A stretch of DNA of 64,000 bases from Pieris napi (Eukaryota > Arthropoda > Insecta > Lepidoptera > Pieridae): contig NC_062245.1 of assembly GCF_905475465.1 (NCBI RefSeq), forward strand, positions 1,364,001-1,428,000, read 5' to 3'. The stretch's first letter is position 1. Each line of letters begins with the position of its first letter. A program made the position numbers and the translations under genes. Below, in pieces: positions 1 to 10,119 of this stretch. Under the pieces are notes generated by a model that worked only from the letters and a program-made list of their open reading frames with translations, was not told the origin of the DNA and did not search any database.

Positions 1-286
1 TGTGGGTTTCTTACGTAAACGCGTTGGATTGTTAGTGTAAAAAGAAAAAAAATTGCTTCGTCCTTTTATTTACGACTAAAACAAAATAAGTGAAATGTTG
101 AGCGTTTAGGTATGGAGTTAGCGGGAAGTTGCAGATATGGCCTTTAGGGTCAACCGTTTTCCTAAGTTTATTTTTTCAATCAGAAAAAAAATTGCGTGAT
201 ATTTGCCGAGACCCCCCCTCTCTCCAACGTAAGGTTAAATGAGATTTGACTCGACCCCCTCCCCCCCTTAAACACCTCACGTAATT
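1..286. other. Repeat fragments, no gene
   Basis: No coding frame is visible. Bases 118-165 closely match 26102-26150, inside the nested transposon at 25.1-26.7 kb, so part of this stretch is a dispersed repeat. The C-rich part (210-300), with a segment reading as the complement of a GGGGGCGTCCATAAATTACG-like end, resembles a MITE terminus. The left edge may continue outside the window. Confidence 0.4.
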
Positions 287-508
287 TATGGACGCCCCCT
301 TACAAACGTTGTGTAAAACAAAAAACTTGGCGATTAAAAAGAGTGGCAGAGAGTTTATTGCCAGTTCTTCTCTTCCGTTCTACGCCCTTGATTTGAGAAC
401 TGGCAGTAAATGTAAAATTAGGAGCATTTAATGTATATTTCTTTGTTGACGTTCATAAATGTACATTGTGTTACCTATATGAATAAAAGATTTTTGACTT
501 TTGAAGTA
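287..508 (+). repeat. Family A: non-LTR retrotransposon 3' end
   Basis: One of eight copies in this window of a segment whose core reads AAAAAGAGTGGCGGAGAGTT, then a stretch containing TTTGAGAACTGGCAGTAAAT, and which ends ATGAATAAATGATTTTTGAC or similar. The A-rich, direction-specific tail suggests the 3' end of a LINE. Translations of it (LAIKKSGGEF...) recur with the repeat and are not genes. Confidence 0.6.
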
Positions 509-1107
509 GACCATGATATAAAAACCTAGTCGTTAGGTATATTATGTGTGAATCTGCTCTGTTCCGGAGCGAACAGATGGGCAGTGGCGCGTCGGGCGTC
601 ATTTCCGTTCTTCTATTGAAATGCGACACGGTATGTAACATATTCAGTGAGCGAGTTTAATATTGGTATTAGATGGTTAAGCAAAATAGACTTTGATAAT
701 GGACATTAAAGTCTCAATTTGGTTAACAAAACTTTTAATCAGATATCTAATGAATATCATTGATGAGTAAAAAATTATTTAACTGAGCTACTATGAAGTT
801 TGGACTGTTATGGCTTTTGTAACAGGAAACTGATCAATGGATCAAGCTTTTTACTCTTTCAATCTAATTGAGTTCACGCTGTGATATAAAGAGACAGATA
901 GGTAACAGTACAGTAGATGTTTAAGTAAAATATCATAACATACTTATAAATTCATTCATTTTTTGCTATGTAGGTCAGTCGGGTTGTCTCTCTCCCTAAA
1001 AAATGGCGAGTGGGCCGATGTCTGGCCATGCGTCATACTCGTAAACGGGTGCTACTTGTGATGACTGGTCGTACTTGAATTCGTGTATGCGGTGTATGTT
1101 AGTTGTT
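509..1107. other. No feature seen
   Basis: AT-rich sequence between two family A copies. I find no coding frame, RNA gene or clear repeat boundary. Confidence 0.4.
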
Positions 1108-1463
1108 TCGACTATGTATTTGCGTGTTGTTCCCACGAGAATGTAAGTGCGTGCTCCTATTTCACCATGCCTCCTGCTGATAGAGGACAAATCTTTGTTT
1201 TTAATTTATTTTATTATTATTTATTACTAACGATGTCATGTGGAACATGGTGTAATGGTTGCAGCTCCTTACAAACGTTGTGTAAAATAAAAAACTTGGC
1301 GATTAAAAAGAGTGGCGGAGAGTTTATTGCCAGTTCTTCTCTTCCGTTCTACGCCCTTGATTTGAGAACTGGCAGTAAATGTAAACTAGAAGCATTTAAT
1401 GTATATTTATTTTTTGAAGTGTACATTGTGTTACCTACATGAATAAATGATTTTTGACTTTTG
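1108..1463 (+). repeat. Family A, longer copy
   Basis: A longer family A copy whose extra 5' part (1108-1262) is matched at 51660-51810. Both share GTATTTGCGTGTTGTTC and ATGTCATGTGGAACATGGTG before the common core. The shared upstream part shows the element is longer than the usual 200-bp fragments. The 119-codon frame across this copy is a by-product of the repeat. Confidence 0.6.
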
Positions 1464-2030
1464 ACTAAATAATAAGATAAGTTAAGACAGCTTCATACCA
1501 AGACGCGACCACCTCCATTCCATAGATGTCAGTGATTTACGAGCGATGTGGTGAAATCCCCGCATTAGGTCACTTTGTACATTGTTCACACTGTAATAGA
1601 CAGATTACGATTGTAATCTTCAAATTAAGTTTCCTTGTGAACGTTAAAGAATATTTTGTGTTGTAAACTTTTTTGAATATAGAGATAGTTGCTGCGTTTT
1701 GGCTCACATTCATCAGCGAAATTGTATGTATAATTTAAATTAATCATATTAATTCATGTGTTCCGGAGTAAGATTAATATTGTTTGACACATATTAATCT
1801 TAACTCTGAATATATAAAAAAAAATTCCAACACACAAATATACAACAGTTTTAACAATATTCTTTACCCACAAAGTAATAATAAAAATTCAATTTATAAA
1901 TAGAAAACTTAACAAATTTAAGTTTGGTCCCTGTAGCAGTGTATCTTTAACGCTGGCAATATTTCTAGCTGTATTGCGATACTTATTCGTTGAGAGAGGA
2001 AAGCACCAGCTCTGGGGTCACCAGATCTAT
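1464..2030. other. No feature seen
   Basis: AT-rich sequence without a supportable gene or repeat boundary. Confidence 0.4.
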
Positions 2031-2474
2031 CTATCTATTAGTTAAACCCCACGGCCCAAGAGTTATACTCTGAATTATACAATACAACTTTAGGGCCTGA
2101 GCATCTTTAGCACATATTATCTTGATGTCCGTACTACACAACTGAGGACTTTTTACCATTGAAATATACCATCCATCAACAAAAGAGCTTCCGTATTTTT
2201 CAAAAGCTGACAATGCATCCGCATGCCTTCTGATATTGTGAGTCCTATATAGTATGTTAAGTGTTGAAATCCAAATAACTAAAGAATTTAAACCTTTAGA
2301 TTCTCTCGAAAACTGCAAGTATAGCAATAAAGTAAGTAATGCTGCGCATATGACATCTCCGGTGAAATTTTCTAAAAGGATCGTAAAACAGACTTCAGTG
2401 CATATAAAACAGAGAAATGCACTTTGACATCGTACTGCATAAAAGAATATTGATGTTAAAATATATTTGAACTT
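2031..2474 (-). CDS. Candidate terminal exon, unrecognised membrane protein
   Basis: I do not recognise this protein. A minus-strand frame of 147 codons plus a TAG stop is open directly after a possible acceptor (AATATCTAG, at 2475-2476). It has two hydrophobic stretches near the start (around ILTSIFFYAV and ICAALLTLLLYL), then a mixed region containing WISTLNILYRTHNIRRHADA. A second possible acceptor ends at 2327, which would shorten it to 98 codons. No upstream exon was found. A separate 30-codon terminal-exon-like frame lies at 2758-2850 (after CTTAG, ending in REIVPIK and TGA) but cannot be joined to this one. It may be a gene end, a pseudogene or chance; open frames this long are uncommon in such AT-rich DNA. 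Confidence 0.3.
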   Translation of the reverse strand, partial: KFKYILTSIFFYAVRCQSAFLCFICTEVCFTILLENFTGDVICAALLTLLLYLQFSRESKGLNSLVIWISTLNILYRTHNIRRHADALSAFEKYGSSFVDGWYISMVKSPQLCSTDIKIICAKDAQALKLYCIIQSITLGPWGLTNR

Positions 2475-3159
2475 CTAGATATTAGATCCATAGGGATCAG
2501 AAACCGTCAATTGTTTAAAGAGTTAAAAGCTTGGTTCAGACTTATGGGAATACAGGAGCTTGTAAATTTGAATTTGACAGTAGTTTCAAAAAATAAAATC
2601 TTTCGATACTTTTATTATACCTATAAGATTCTACGTTAATCTCTTTTTATGTAGAAAGTGAGTTAGTGTATGAATCGTATCTTCCACAAATTTTTAATCT
2701 GAGTAAAAAGTTTGCGTCTATTTTATTGATATTTTTTATACATAAGCTAGTAGGTAATCATTTGATTGGAACAATCTCTCTGCCATTAGCTGCTTCTCTA
2801 GCATAGGCTAATTCTTGCTCAACAATTTTTGTATCCGTTTCATATTCGGTCTAAGAAAGTACGACGACATCTCTGTGTTCCGTAAGAGGCTAAGCTTACC
2901 CATTATCACGTTCTTCTTCTTTTATTTACCATCCTCTTCAATCCTCCTTCTTACCTGAAGAACGATTTTAAGTTTTTATTAATTATATTAGAACATAAAC
3001 AAGCTATCCAGGGAAAAAATTAAAGAAGCAACCAAAAATTTAAAAAAAATTAATAATAATAACTAAAACTAAACAGATAAAATAATAATAATAATCACCA
3101 AAACTAAATGAAAACTTATAATTGTCTGTACTGTAATTGTATATTTTATGTAGTTTTGC
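2475..3159. other. Mostly featureless; short possible exon
   Basis: Contains the 30-codon minus-strand frame at 2758-2850 noted under the previous entry. Otherwise AT-rich sequence with nothing I can support. Confidence 0.25.
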
Positions 3160-3290
3160 ACCTCTTGCGCTCACCTTGGTGGACCACCTTCAGTGGTCGC
3201 CAGAAGAGATCTCTCGAAACTGAAGCTGCCCGTTGCCCTCCCTATTATTTAATTATATATTTTTCTTAATAAATAAATAATTAATCAATC
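3160..3290 (+). repeat. Family D: RTE-like LINE 3' tail (diverged)
   Basis: A diverged copy of the tail whose better copies read GGAAGAGATCGCTTGTTAGC then GATAAGGCCGCCCGTTGC and end in repeated AATA units. Related copies lie at 35676-35790 (minus), 38625, 49706 and 51283. Confidence 0.45.
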
Positions 3291-4001
3291 TAATATGCCT
3301 TACTTACGTAGGATAAACGGCTTTTAGTAGTAGCAATATAAAAGGCTTTGATCAAACAATGGCTGTTAACCCCCAATAAACTGGAACAAGTGGCAAACTT
3401 TGTCTTTGGCTGTAATTGAAAACTCGATTCGTATAAGTACTACTAGTTCGTGGGAATTTCGTTCGTAATTATAAAACTTTTCACATTGTTCGCGCGGCAA
3501 TTGTGGTTAGACTGTTGTAACTTTGATTTATTTATTTGCTTAGATCGCATATTGAAATTGTTTGTATGGCGTTAATGACAGGGATTAAATATATAATGGT
3601 TTATAAACGATGTGGTTGAACATTATTCACTTAGTAGTCATGAAATACGTAGGTAGTAAATATCCTTAATCAAAATATCATTTATTCGTGCATCTTTTGT
3701 TTTTAATTCAAAATTTCTTAATCTCTTCAACGCTTATGGTGCGGGACCTTATTTTATCAGCATATTTTTTAAAGAAAATTCGCGAAAGGATTAGCGTACA
3801 ATAAATACATTAACAATAAAGTAAAATTCTTTATAAATATCTATTCCTATCTATAGGCGAGTGCGAATAGCGCTTTGAGTGATGTACTTTACAATTCTAT
3901 TGCAGAAATCTTCCAGTTGCGATCTAAAGCTTCTTATTCATGTACCTTATGTATTGATAAGAAAACAAATTTCAAAATTATTTTTTTCTAAATTTAAATT
4001 T
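3291..4001. other. No feature seen
   Basis: AT-rich, no coding or repeat feature that I can support. Confidence 0.4.
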
Positions 4002-4092
4002 ACTACCAGTTCCCAAATTAAGGGAATGGAAGAACGGACGAGAGTTGTTGCCAGTTCTATAAACTCTCCGCCACTCTTTCTAAGCAAAGAGA
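4002..4092 (-). repeat. Family A fragment
   Basis: Complement matches the family A core (AAAGAGTGGCGGAGAGTTTA and GAACTGG). The 73-codon plus-strand frame here is a by-product. Confidence 0.5.
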
Positions 4093-5385
4093 GCTTGTGA
4101 GTTTGACTGGTACATTTCCTCACTGTTCCACTGTCCAGTGGACACTGGGTAAAAAGGATGTGGTGTAAAAGAATCAGTAGACAAATTAGAACATCCAGTT
4201 TTTATCCTTCATGTGATTAATCGTAAGCCATCAAAACCACATCTGAGATAGCGATAATTAGCTGTTTTTGCTACACGTGTAGGATGTGTAACGTAATAAC
4301 AAAAAATAGACAAAGAAAAAAAAAGTTATTTTTCTTAATGTGATAGTAGGGATTGCCTTACTCTAGTTTTGTTATAGTTCTCTCAATAAGGAATGCTATT
4401 ACTATTAAAAGTGACGGAACCTTCCTGATCTGATGTCTATAAGTGAAGATATGATTTCTCCAAATACTTTTATTTTTTGGCATGTCATGCACTAATTTCA
4501 ATAAAAGCTAAAGGTTCTGATGTTTTTTTTTTGTTTCTAGGCCATAGTTCAGCCTCATTTTTTTACAGGCAGTTCAACACAATAAAGCGACTACCTTACT
4601 TATACTTAAAAATTAAATCAAGCTCTGTAAAGTATTTATGATTACAAAGTTCGTGACAAAGGAATTTTAGGATCCCTTTCTGAAGAAAGAACGAGTTTTT
4701 TAGAGAGTGTGCGTCTCGCGTAAAATTTTACCCAAATATAACAATGCCATATTAGGCCTTATTCAAAATAGCGAAATTCGGCGGCAAAATTAACAAACCG
4801 TAACTCTACAAAGGAAAAGTAATGGGAACACATCAACGACACCATTTACACAAATGGGCGACGTTTGCAAAAATTAACAATTTATTGTGTGAGCTTTTAG
4901 GCTTATCATATAACTTTTGTTAGGTTTTTTATACAGACGAAAATGTACGCAATTAATTATAATTTTTATGCAAAATAATTTATATTTTTTTATAAAATGT
5001 AACTGGCTAATGTAACTGGCATATAATAATCTTTAATAATCGTCTATATAGCAATTAAGTAACTTATATTGACTTCTTTATAGCTTCACAGGGAAATTTA
5101 AATGTATTAAAATTTAAGCACATTAAGTATGAATGCGCTAAAACACAAAAAGCACGATTAAAAACCTCTAAAACCCCTCCGCCACGCTTTTTAAGTCGGT
5201 AGGTTTAATTAACATTTGTAACATCGTGGAGGTAGAATACGAAATTCCACCCGTATCACCTCTGCGTCCGTTTCACAACTGAGCGTTATTAAAGCCAGTT
5301 TTTTCTGCACACCACCATTATGTGAAACCCACTGAAGTATTTCAATTCGACTTAGGGTCCGTCAAGAAATCAATTCTTAAAAGGC
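4093..5385. other. No feature seen
   Basis: 1.3 kb of AT-rich sequence with no supportable gene or repeat. Confidence 0.4.
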
Positions 5386-5452
5386 CGGCAACGCACTCGC
5401 GAGCCTCCTGCCATTGAGTGTGTCCATGGGCGGTGTCACTTAACATCAGGTA
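5386..5452 (-). repeat. Family C short-repeat fragment
   Basis: Complement carries the family C signature CTGATGTTAAGTGACACCGC, with GCGTTGCCGGCCTTTTAAG at the other end. Fuller plus-strand copies lie at 28678-28935, 36824-36925 and 39255-39440. Confidence 0.5.
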
Positions 5453-5738
5453 AGCTATGTCTTTGAAAAATGAATTTTACTCCATTAATATAAAGCTAAG
5501 ATAACAAATAAACTGTTTATTTCCGTTATCCGTATTGAGTTTCTAAGTTTCAGGTTTCATTTCGATGAGGCTTAGCTGATATTTCCTGGTAATATAAGAC
5601 TCACCACTTCGGCCAAAAATATTACATGTACTTAATATTATTTATGAATTATATATTACTAGCGGAACTGATAAATATTTTTACATTTAAGACTGTGTGC
5701 TATGAGACATAACATAAGCATATTAAAATATTCAATAT

Positions 5739-5740
<2 letters not shown>

Positions 5741-5774
<34 letters not shown>

Positions 5775-5807
5775 TTCTAGAGCTAGAAGACCGGCAGTAG
5801 CTCTAGA
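5741..5807. repeat. (TA)n microsatellite plus small hairpin
   Basis: About fifteen TA dinucleotides, followed at 5776-5807 by a perfect 10-bp stem: TCTAGAGCTA, 12-nt loop, TAGCTCTAGA. Confidence 0.8.
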
Positions 5808-6717
5808 CAGAAGATTAGTAGATGCTTCCAAGTCACTCCACATGACAGCACCACAGAAAAAATTTGCTCATAGCCTTAGGGCTGATTGCAAATAACCGCA
5901 GAAAAAAAAATAGATGTTCATGTGATTTGCATTCGCTATTCAACTTTATGGCAAATCTTAGTAGTAAATACATTAGTTGCTGATTATAGACACTCTTTAG
6001 TATATTAGTATTTTTTTTCTTTGATGTCCTTATTTTACCAAATTGCACTTATTAAATTTTAATACTAGACTACTTATTGCGACTGACTATATACTACCAA
6101 TTATATGGTTATAGTTATTGAATCTTTATTTCAGCTTCAATTTAAAAAAAAATACACATAATCATTTACATACCTATAAGTAACCGACTAATAACAGTTA
6201 GTTACACAACACAAAGAAAGAAATCAAATTTTATTCTCTATTCCGGGAATCTGCAATAATCACGTATCATCTCGGCTATCAGTTAATTGTGCCGGACAAT
6301 CAAGACGGAAAATCAAAATTAAATTATTTTTATGTTCTGTACGAATTATGAACGAGCAAAAGCTATTAAATCTTACATTATCGTAACATGAATATAATTT
6401 TCGCAGGTCAAAGCACATTCGTAGGAAAACATTTTTGGTTCAGTTGTAATTTTATTTCACCCTACGAAGGGCGGAATCGTATCATCTAGGTAAATGGTTC
6501 GGAAGCTCGTTTTGGGTCAAGTTTAGAGTTAGGAATCCCTTGGGCATAGTGTGAAAATTTGAGTATAATAAGGGATTGTTGTTGTGAAGCGATATAAAGT
6601 TCTATTCACATTGATTAATTTTATACGACAATCAATAATGTTATGAAGACGGGTCGAAACATTTTTTCTTCTGTTACTTGAAACGTTTTAGGCTTACTAA
6701 CGTAATAGAACAAACAT
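5808..6717. other. No feature seen
   Basis: No gene or repeat boundary that I can support; the 71-codon minus frame at 5833-6048 has no recognisable content. Confidence 0.4.
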
Positions 6718-6890
6718 TAAAAAAAATGGCGGTTTTAAAGAGCGACAGAAAGTTTATTGCTAGTTTACGTTGTACGCCCTTAAATTGAGAACTTACTGCC
6801 AGTTCTCAATTTAAGGACGTACTATTTAACTGTAAATTTAGAACCATAAGTGTGTATTAAGTTACATACATGAAAAATTTATATTTTTAT
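6718..6890 (+). repeat. Family A, diverged copy
   Basis: Degraded family A core with a local duplication: the segment around TTGAGAACTTACTGCCAGTTCTCAA has become a small inverted repeat. Confidence 0.4.
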
Positions 6891-7745
6891 GTTGAGTTAA
6901 AAATCTTATACTACATAATATCCACTCCATTTAAAGACAAGTTACAAGAAAAGATTTAAAGAGTCAGTTTAAGGCGTTAGAGTGTTATTAAAACGCAAAA
7001 AGATTTGGGGTACTACGGTTTACATATACCCTTATTAATATAAAATAAATCACCCTAATTGCACCGTTTTAACTAAAGTGCTGATCAGCAAAAGCCTAAT
7101 ATGAAAAACAGAAAGAAAACGATAGTTCAAAGATTGCAATTAAACTGAGCTTTTATAAATAAAGGGCTTAAGGGTTCAAGACTAAAGCGCTAAAACTCTG
7201 GACAGCCATTTTTGCGAACAGAATACTTTTATTGGAAACACGAGAAACTATACCATTCTGTAAAAAAGGATATAATTTCATTATAAGTAAAAACACATAA
7301 ACTTATAGAATATCGACCCTTTCCCTTAGTATATTATCTTGGAAACATTTTCGTGTATCATTAATTAATCTAGCTGAATTGTACATTAATTAATTAACGA
7401 ATAAATTTCATAAATAATGCCACAGGTTGTTAAAACAAAACTAACTCGAGCTTACGAACTCATTTCACCGCAGGCTTTTGATAATAGGCTAAGAGTTAGA
7501 ATATATTACTTAATCAACAATTCAAATTTAAGGTCGTACTTTCGAATCCTTGCCAGGGTTAATATTTTCTTTCAATAATTTTTGCAATATCGAATCGGTG
7601 AGCTTAAATTGATTAAAGCTGTACTTAAATGCTTTAGGAAAAAATATTAATAAAATATAATTAATATTAAAAAATGGTTACTACGTGGCTGAAGACGTTG
7701 AGTTATGATGAAACAGAAGATTTAATAACTGTTACTCTGTAACAC
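6891..7745. other. No feature seen
   Basis: AT-rich sequence without a supportable feature. Confidence 0.4.
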
Positions 7746-7835
7746 ACCCACTCGCCCACACACACACACACACACACAGAGACACACAAACGCGCGCACG
7801 CGCACACACACACTCACACAAACACACACCAAATT
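7746..7835. repeat. (CA)n microsatellite
   Basis: Imperfect CA/CG dinucleotide run. Confidence 0.85.
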
Positions 7836-7935
7836 TATTTTTACGACTCTATACGTTTGCAATGTTTTCTTTTAGCACTTACTTATTTTCTTCTACAGTA
7901 TCTTATGACAATGACCTGATTGTACGTTTTCCGGT

Positions 7936-8082
7936 CCGGTGGTGGAGAGGCTGCCTATCTGTCACTCAGGTCTCCTGTTACAGAGACCAGTCTCTCACAT
8001 ACACTTCCTAATGTTAGTTTAATCATAATAACCTTGTATGTAAATGTGAGCGAACAAATAAAGATTATTATTATTATATGTT
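7936..8082 (+). repeat. Non-LTR-type 3' tail ending in (ATT)n
   Basis: Ends GCGAACAAATAAAGATTATT followed by ATT units, a layout typical of a retroposed 3' end. The 61-codon frame starting upstream runs through it and is not a gene. Confidence 0.35.
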
Positions 8083-9226
8083 TCTCATTTGTTGGCCTGT
8101 CCTAAAAACGTCTAAACGCATAAAAACATAATACTGATACGTTCACTTACATACTTTTTTCTCTAGCCACCACCCACTGATTTTCAGACGCTGTCTGTCA
8201 GCCCCTACACTCAAACCCCTATTATATTTATTTATTAGAAAAGTTCGGCCAGGGCACAAAGTTATAATGATTTGTGGAAAGAGCGAGATTTATTTTTAAA
8301 GTGAACCTTAGACATTGTATGGAAAATGGAGGCAACTACTGTGTTAATAAATAACATAATGTATTGCTACACCAGAAGAACTTTGATGAAATAAGCTAAA
8401 TCCAATTAAGTGTTCACGTTTGTTCATTACTTCATCGGGTACTGGAGGGTGGCTGTTAGTCTCGTGAAACGTGTCTTGTCCCGTGCCAGATGAAGCAACT
8501 CTTTCGCCCGCAATACCCGTCCATTCCCTAACGTTACGAATCCCGTTCATCCTGGATTTTAACCATTAATTGTTAGTGTCATGGCGCAATATATGGCCCG
8601 GGTAAGCTTCATTTGATTTGTCTTTTGTTTCTTAAATAATTACTATCAGTTTAAATTCTTGAGCTCCTAGTACTGAGCTCGTTGACCCGAGCAACGAAGC
8701 CGATACACAGCGTTCCTATGAAAACTTTTCATCGCTCTCACCGTGAAAGCCTTTTCAGAGAATCCCTTACCTCGCTTGTTAGTCTCACATTAATTTCTAA
8801 TTACGTTTAATGTGCAATTAAAAGTAGTTTTGCTTCGAATTTTATTGCAAAATTCGAGTTTAAGGCACTCATAACGAGACTTTTTAACGTTTGGTTTGAA
8901 ATTCATTTTTAGAATTTAATGCTATCTTAAGTTATATTTCACAATATATTTGAATTTCGTAAAAATATTTAACGCCTGGGGAATTTCACATATCAATTAA
9001 AATAAACAACATCTTCTGTTTCTAAATTAACTTTAAAACCTGCTACGTTTTATTCTCCGAATCAATAAATTGATGAATATTTATCAAGTCAATTGAATGG
9101 GTATTAATAAAGCCTTGGGACAAAGATTTTTAAACGGCTTAATAATTCTGGTATATGGAGTAAAATAATATAACCAGGGCGGCGTAATATTTTTTGTAAG
9201 ATATGAGTAGTTAATTACCTAAAAAA
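8083..9226. other. No feature seen
   Basis: AT-rich. The 68-codon minus frame at 8344-8550 has no family I can identify. Confidence 0.35.
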
Positions 9227-9505
9227 ATCAGTGGCGCTACAACCTCTTTAGGGCTGGGTCTCAGATTTCAGAATTTGTTTTATTATCATTTTTAAATCTA
9301 ATAGGCAAGTAGGTGATCAGCCTCCAGTACCAGACACACGCCGTCGACTATTTGGGTCTAAGACATGTCGGTTTCCTCACGATGTTTTCCTTCACCGTTC
9401 GAACGAATGTTAAATGCGCACATAGAAAGAAAGTCCACTCGTGTACACCTGGGGATCTAACCTACGACCTCGGGGATGAGAGTCGCACACTGAACCTTTG
9501 TTAAA
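9227..9505 (-). mobile_element. SINE 1, tRNA-derived
   Basis: One of eight copies of a roughly 270-bp SINE. In element orientation it starts with a tRNA-like head containing an A-box-like TGGCCTAGTGGCTTC and a B-box-like GGTTCGATCCC. It continues through CACCAATGGACTTTC, TTAGACCCAAAAAGTCGACG and GATCACCTACTTGCCTATTA, and ends near GTTGTAGCGCCACTGATTT. This copy has a damaged B box. It lies about 600 bp upstream of the small membrane protein gene. Confidence 0.75.
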
Positions 9506-10119
9506 TACGTTTTTTAGTATATATACAGTACGTAATTCTTTAATACTCTATATAACTAAGCAAACTAATTTAAATTCGCCCGATTACACAAATCACCCAG
9601 TACCTGTATTACTCCTCCTACCTTTAAGTTGGCAATGGAAAACTTCTCAAGTTCCTTAATCACATCGTTAGTTTCTTTAGGAATTTAATTCAAGCAGACA
9701 TCCATCTCACGTTTACACCCAACATTTGTGGTTAACGTGAAGGTTCCAGGGAGATAAATATATCTTGGGCTAAAGTAAATAAAATATATAAAAAAACAGA
9801 CACAGAAATCCATCCGACCCATGTCCAATCGGACTGGACCTCGAAACACATACCTACTCAAGACATCAAAAGACTTTGAATGTACTAGCTGATCAAAGAT
9901 ACAATTCCTTCTGTCCAAAGTAAAATTCGTAAGACATCAATGATTAAGCTATATTCCATAATTAGAATCTAGACAACAAAGGTCAGTAATAAATATGAAC
10001 GACATTCGATATATAACATTGTATCGATGCGTTGTTTCCAAGTTATCTAAGGTCGGAGTCAGTCACCTTACGCGCCAAGACGACACTGCACTTTATTTTA
10101 TAATTTTCCATAAACAATA
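9506..10119 (+). promoter_or_regulatory. Upstream region of the 88-residue membrane protein gene
   Basis: Likely promoter and 5' leader. TCAGTC at 10059-10064 matches the arthropod initiator (TCAGT), which would give a leader of about 60 bases before the ATG at 10120. No TATA box is evident at the expected spacing. This is inference from motif and position only. Confidence 0.3.

Noticed and set aside
1083..1442. 119-codon plus-strand frame
   Set aside because: Runs through repeat family A; the same peptide (LAIKKSG...) appears in other copies and on both strands.
8344..8550. 68-codon minus frame with a LINE-like look
   Set aside because: Too short and without an identifiable motif or flanking element structure.
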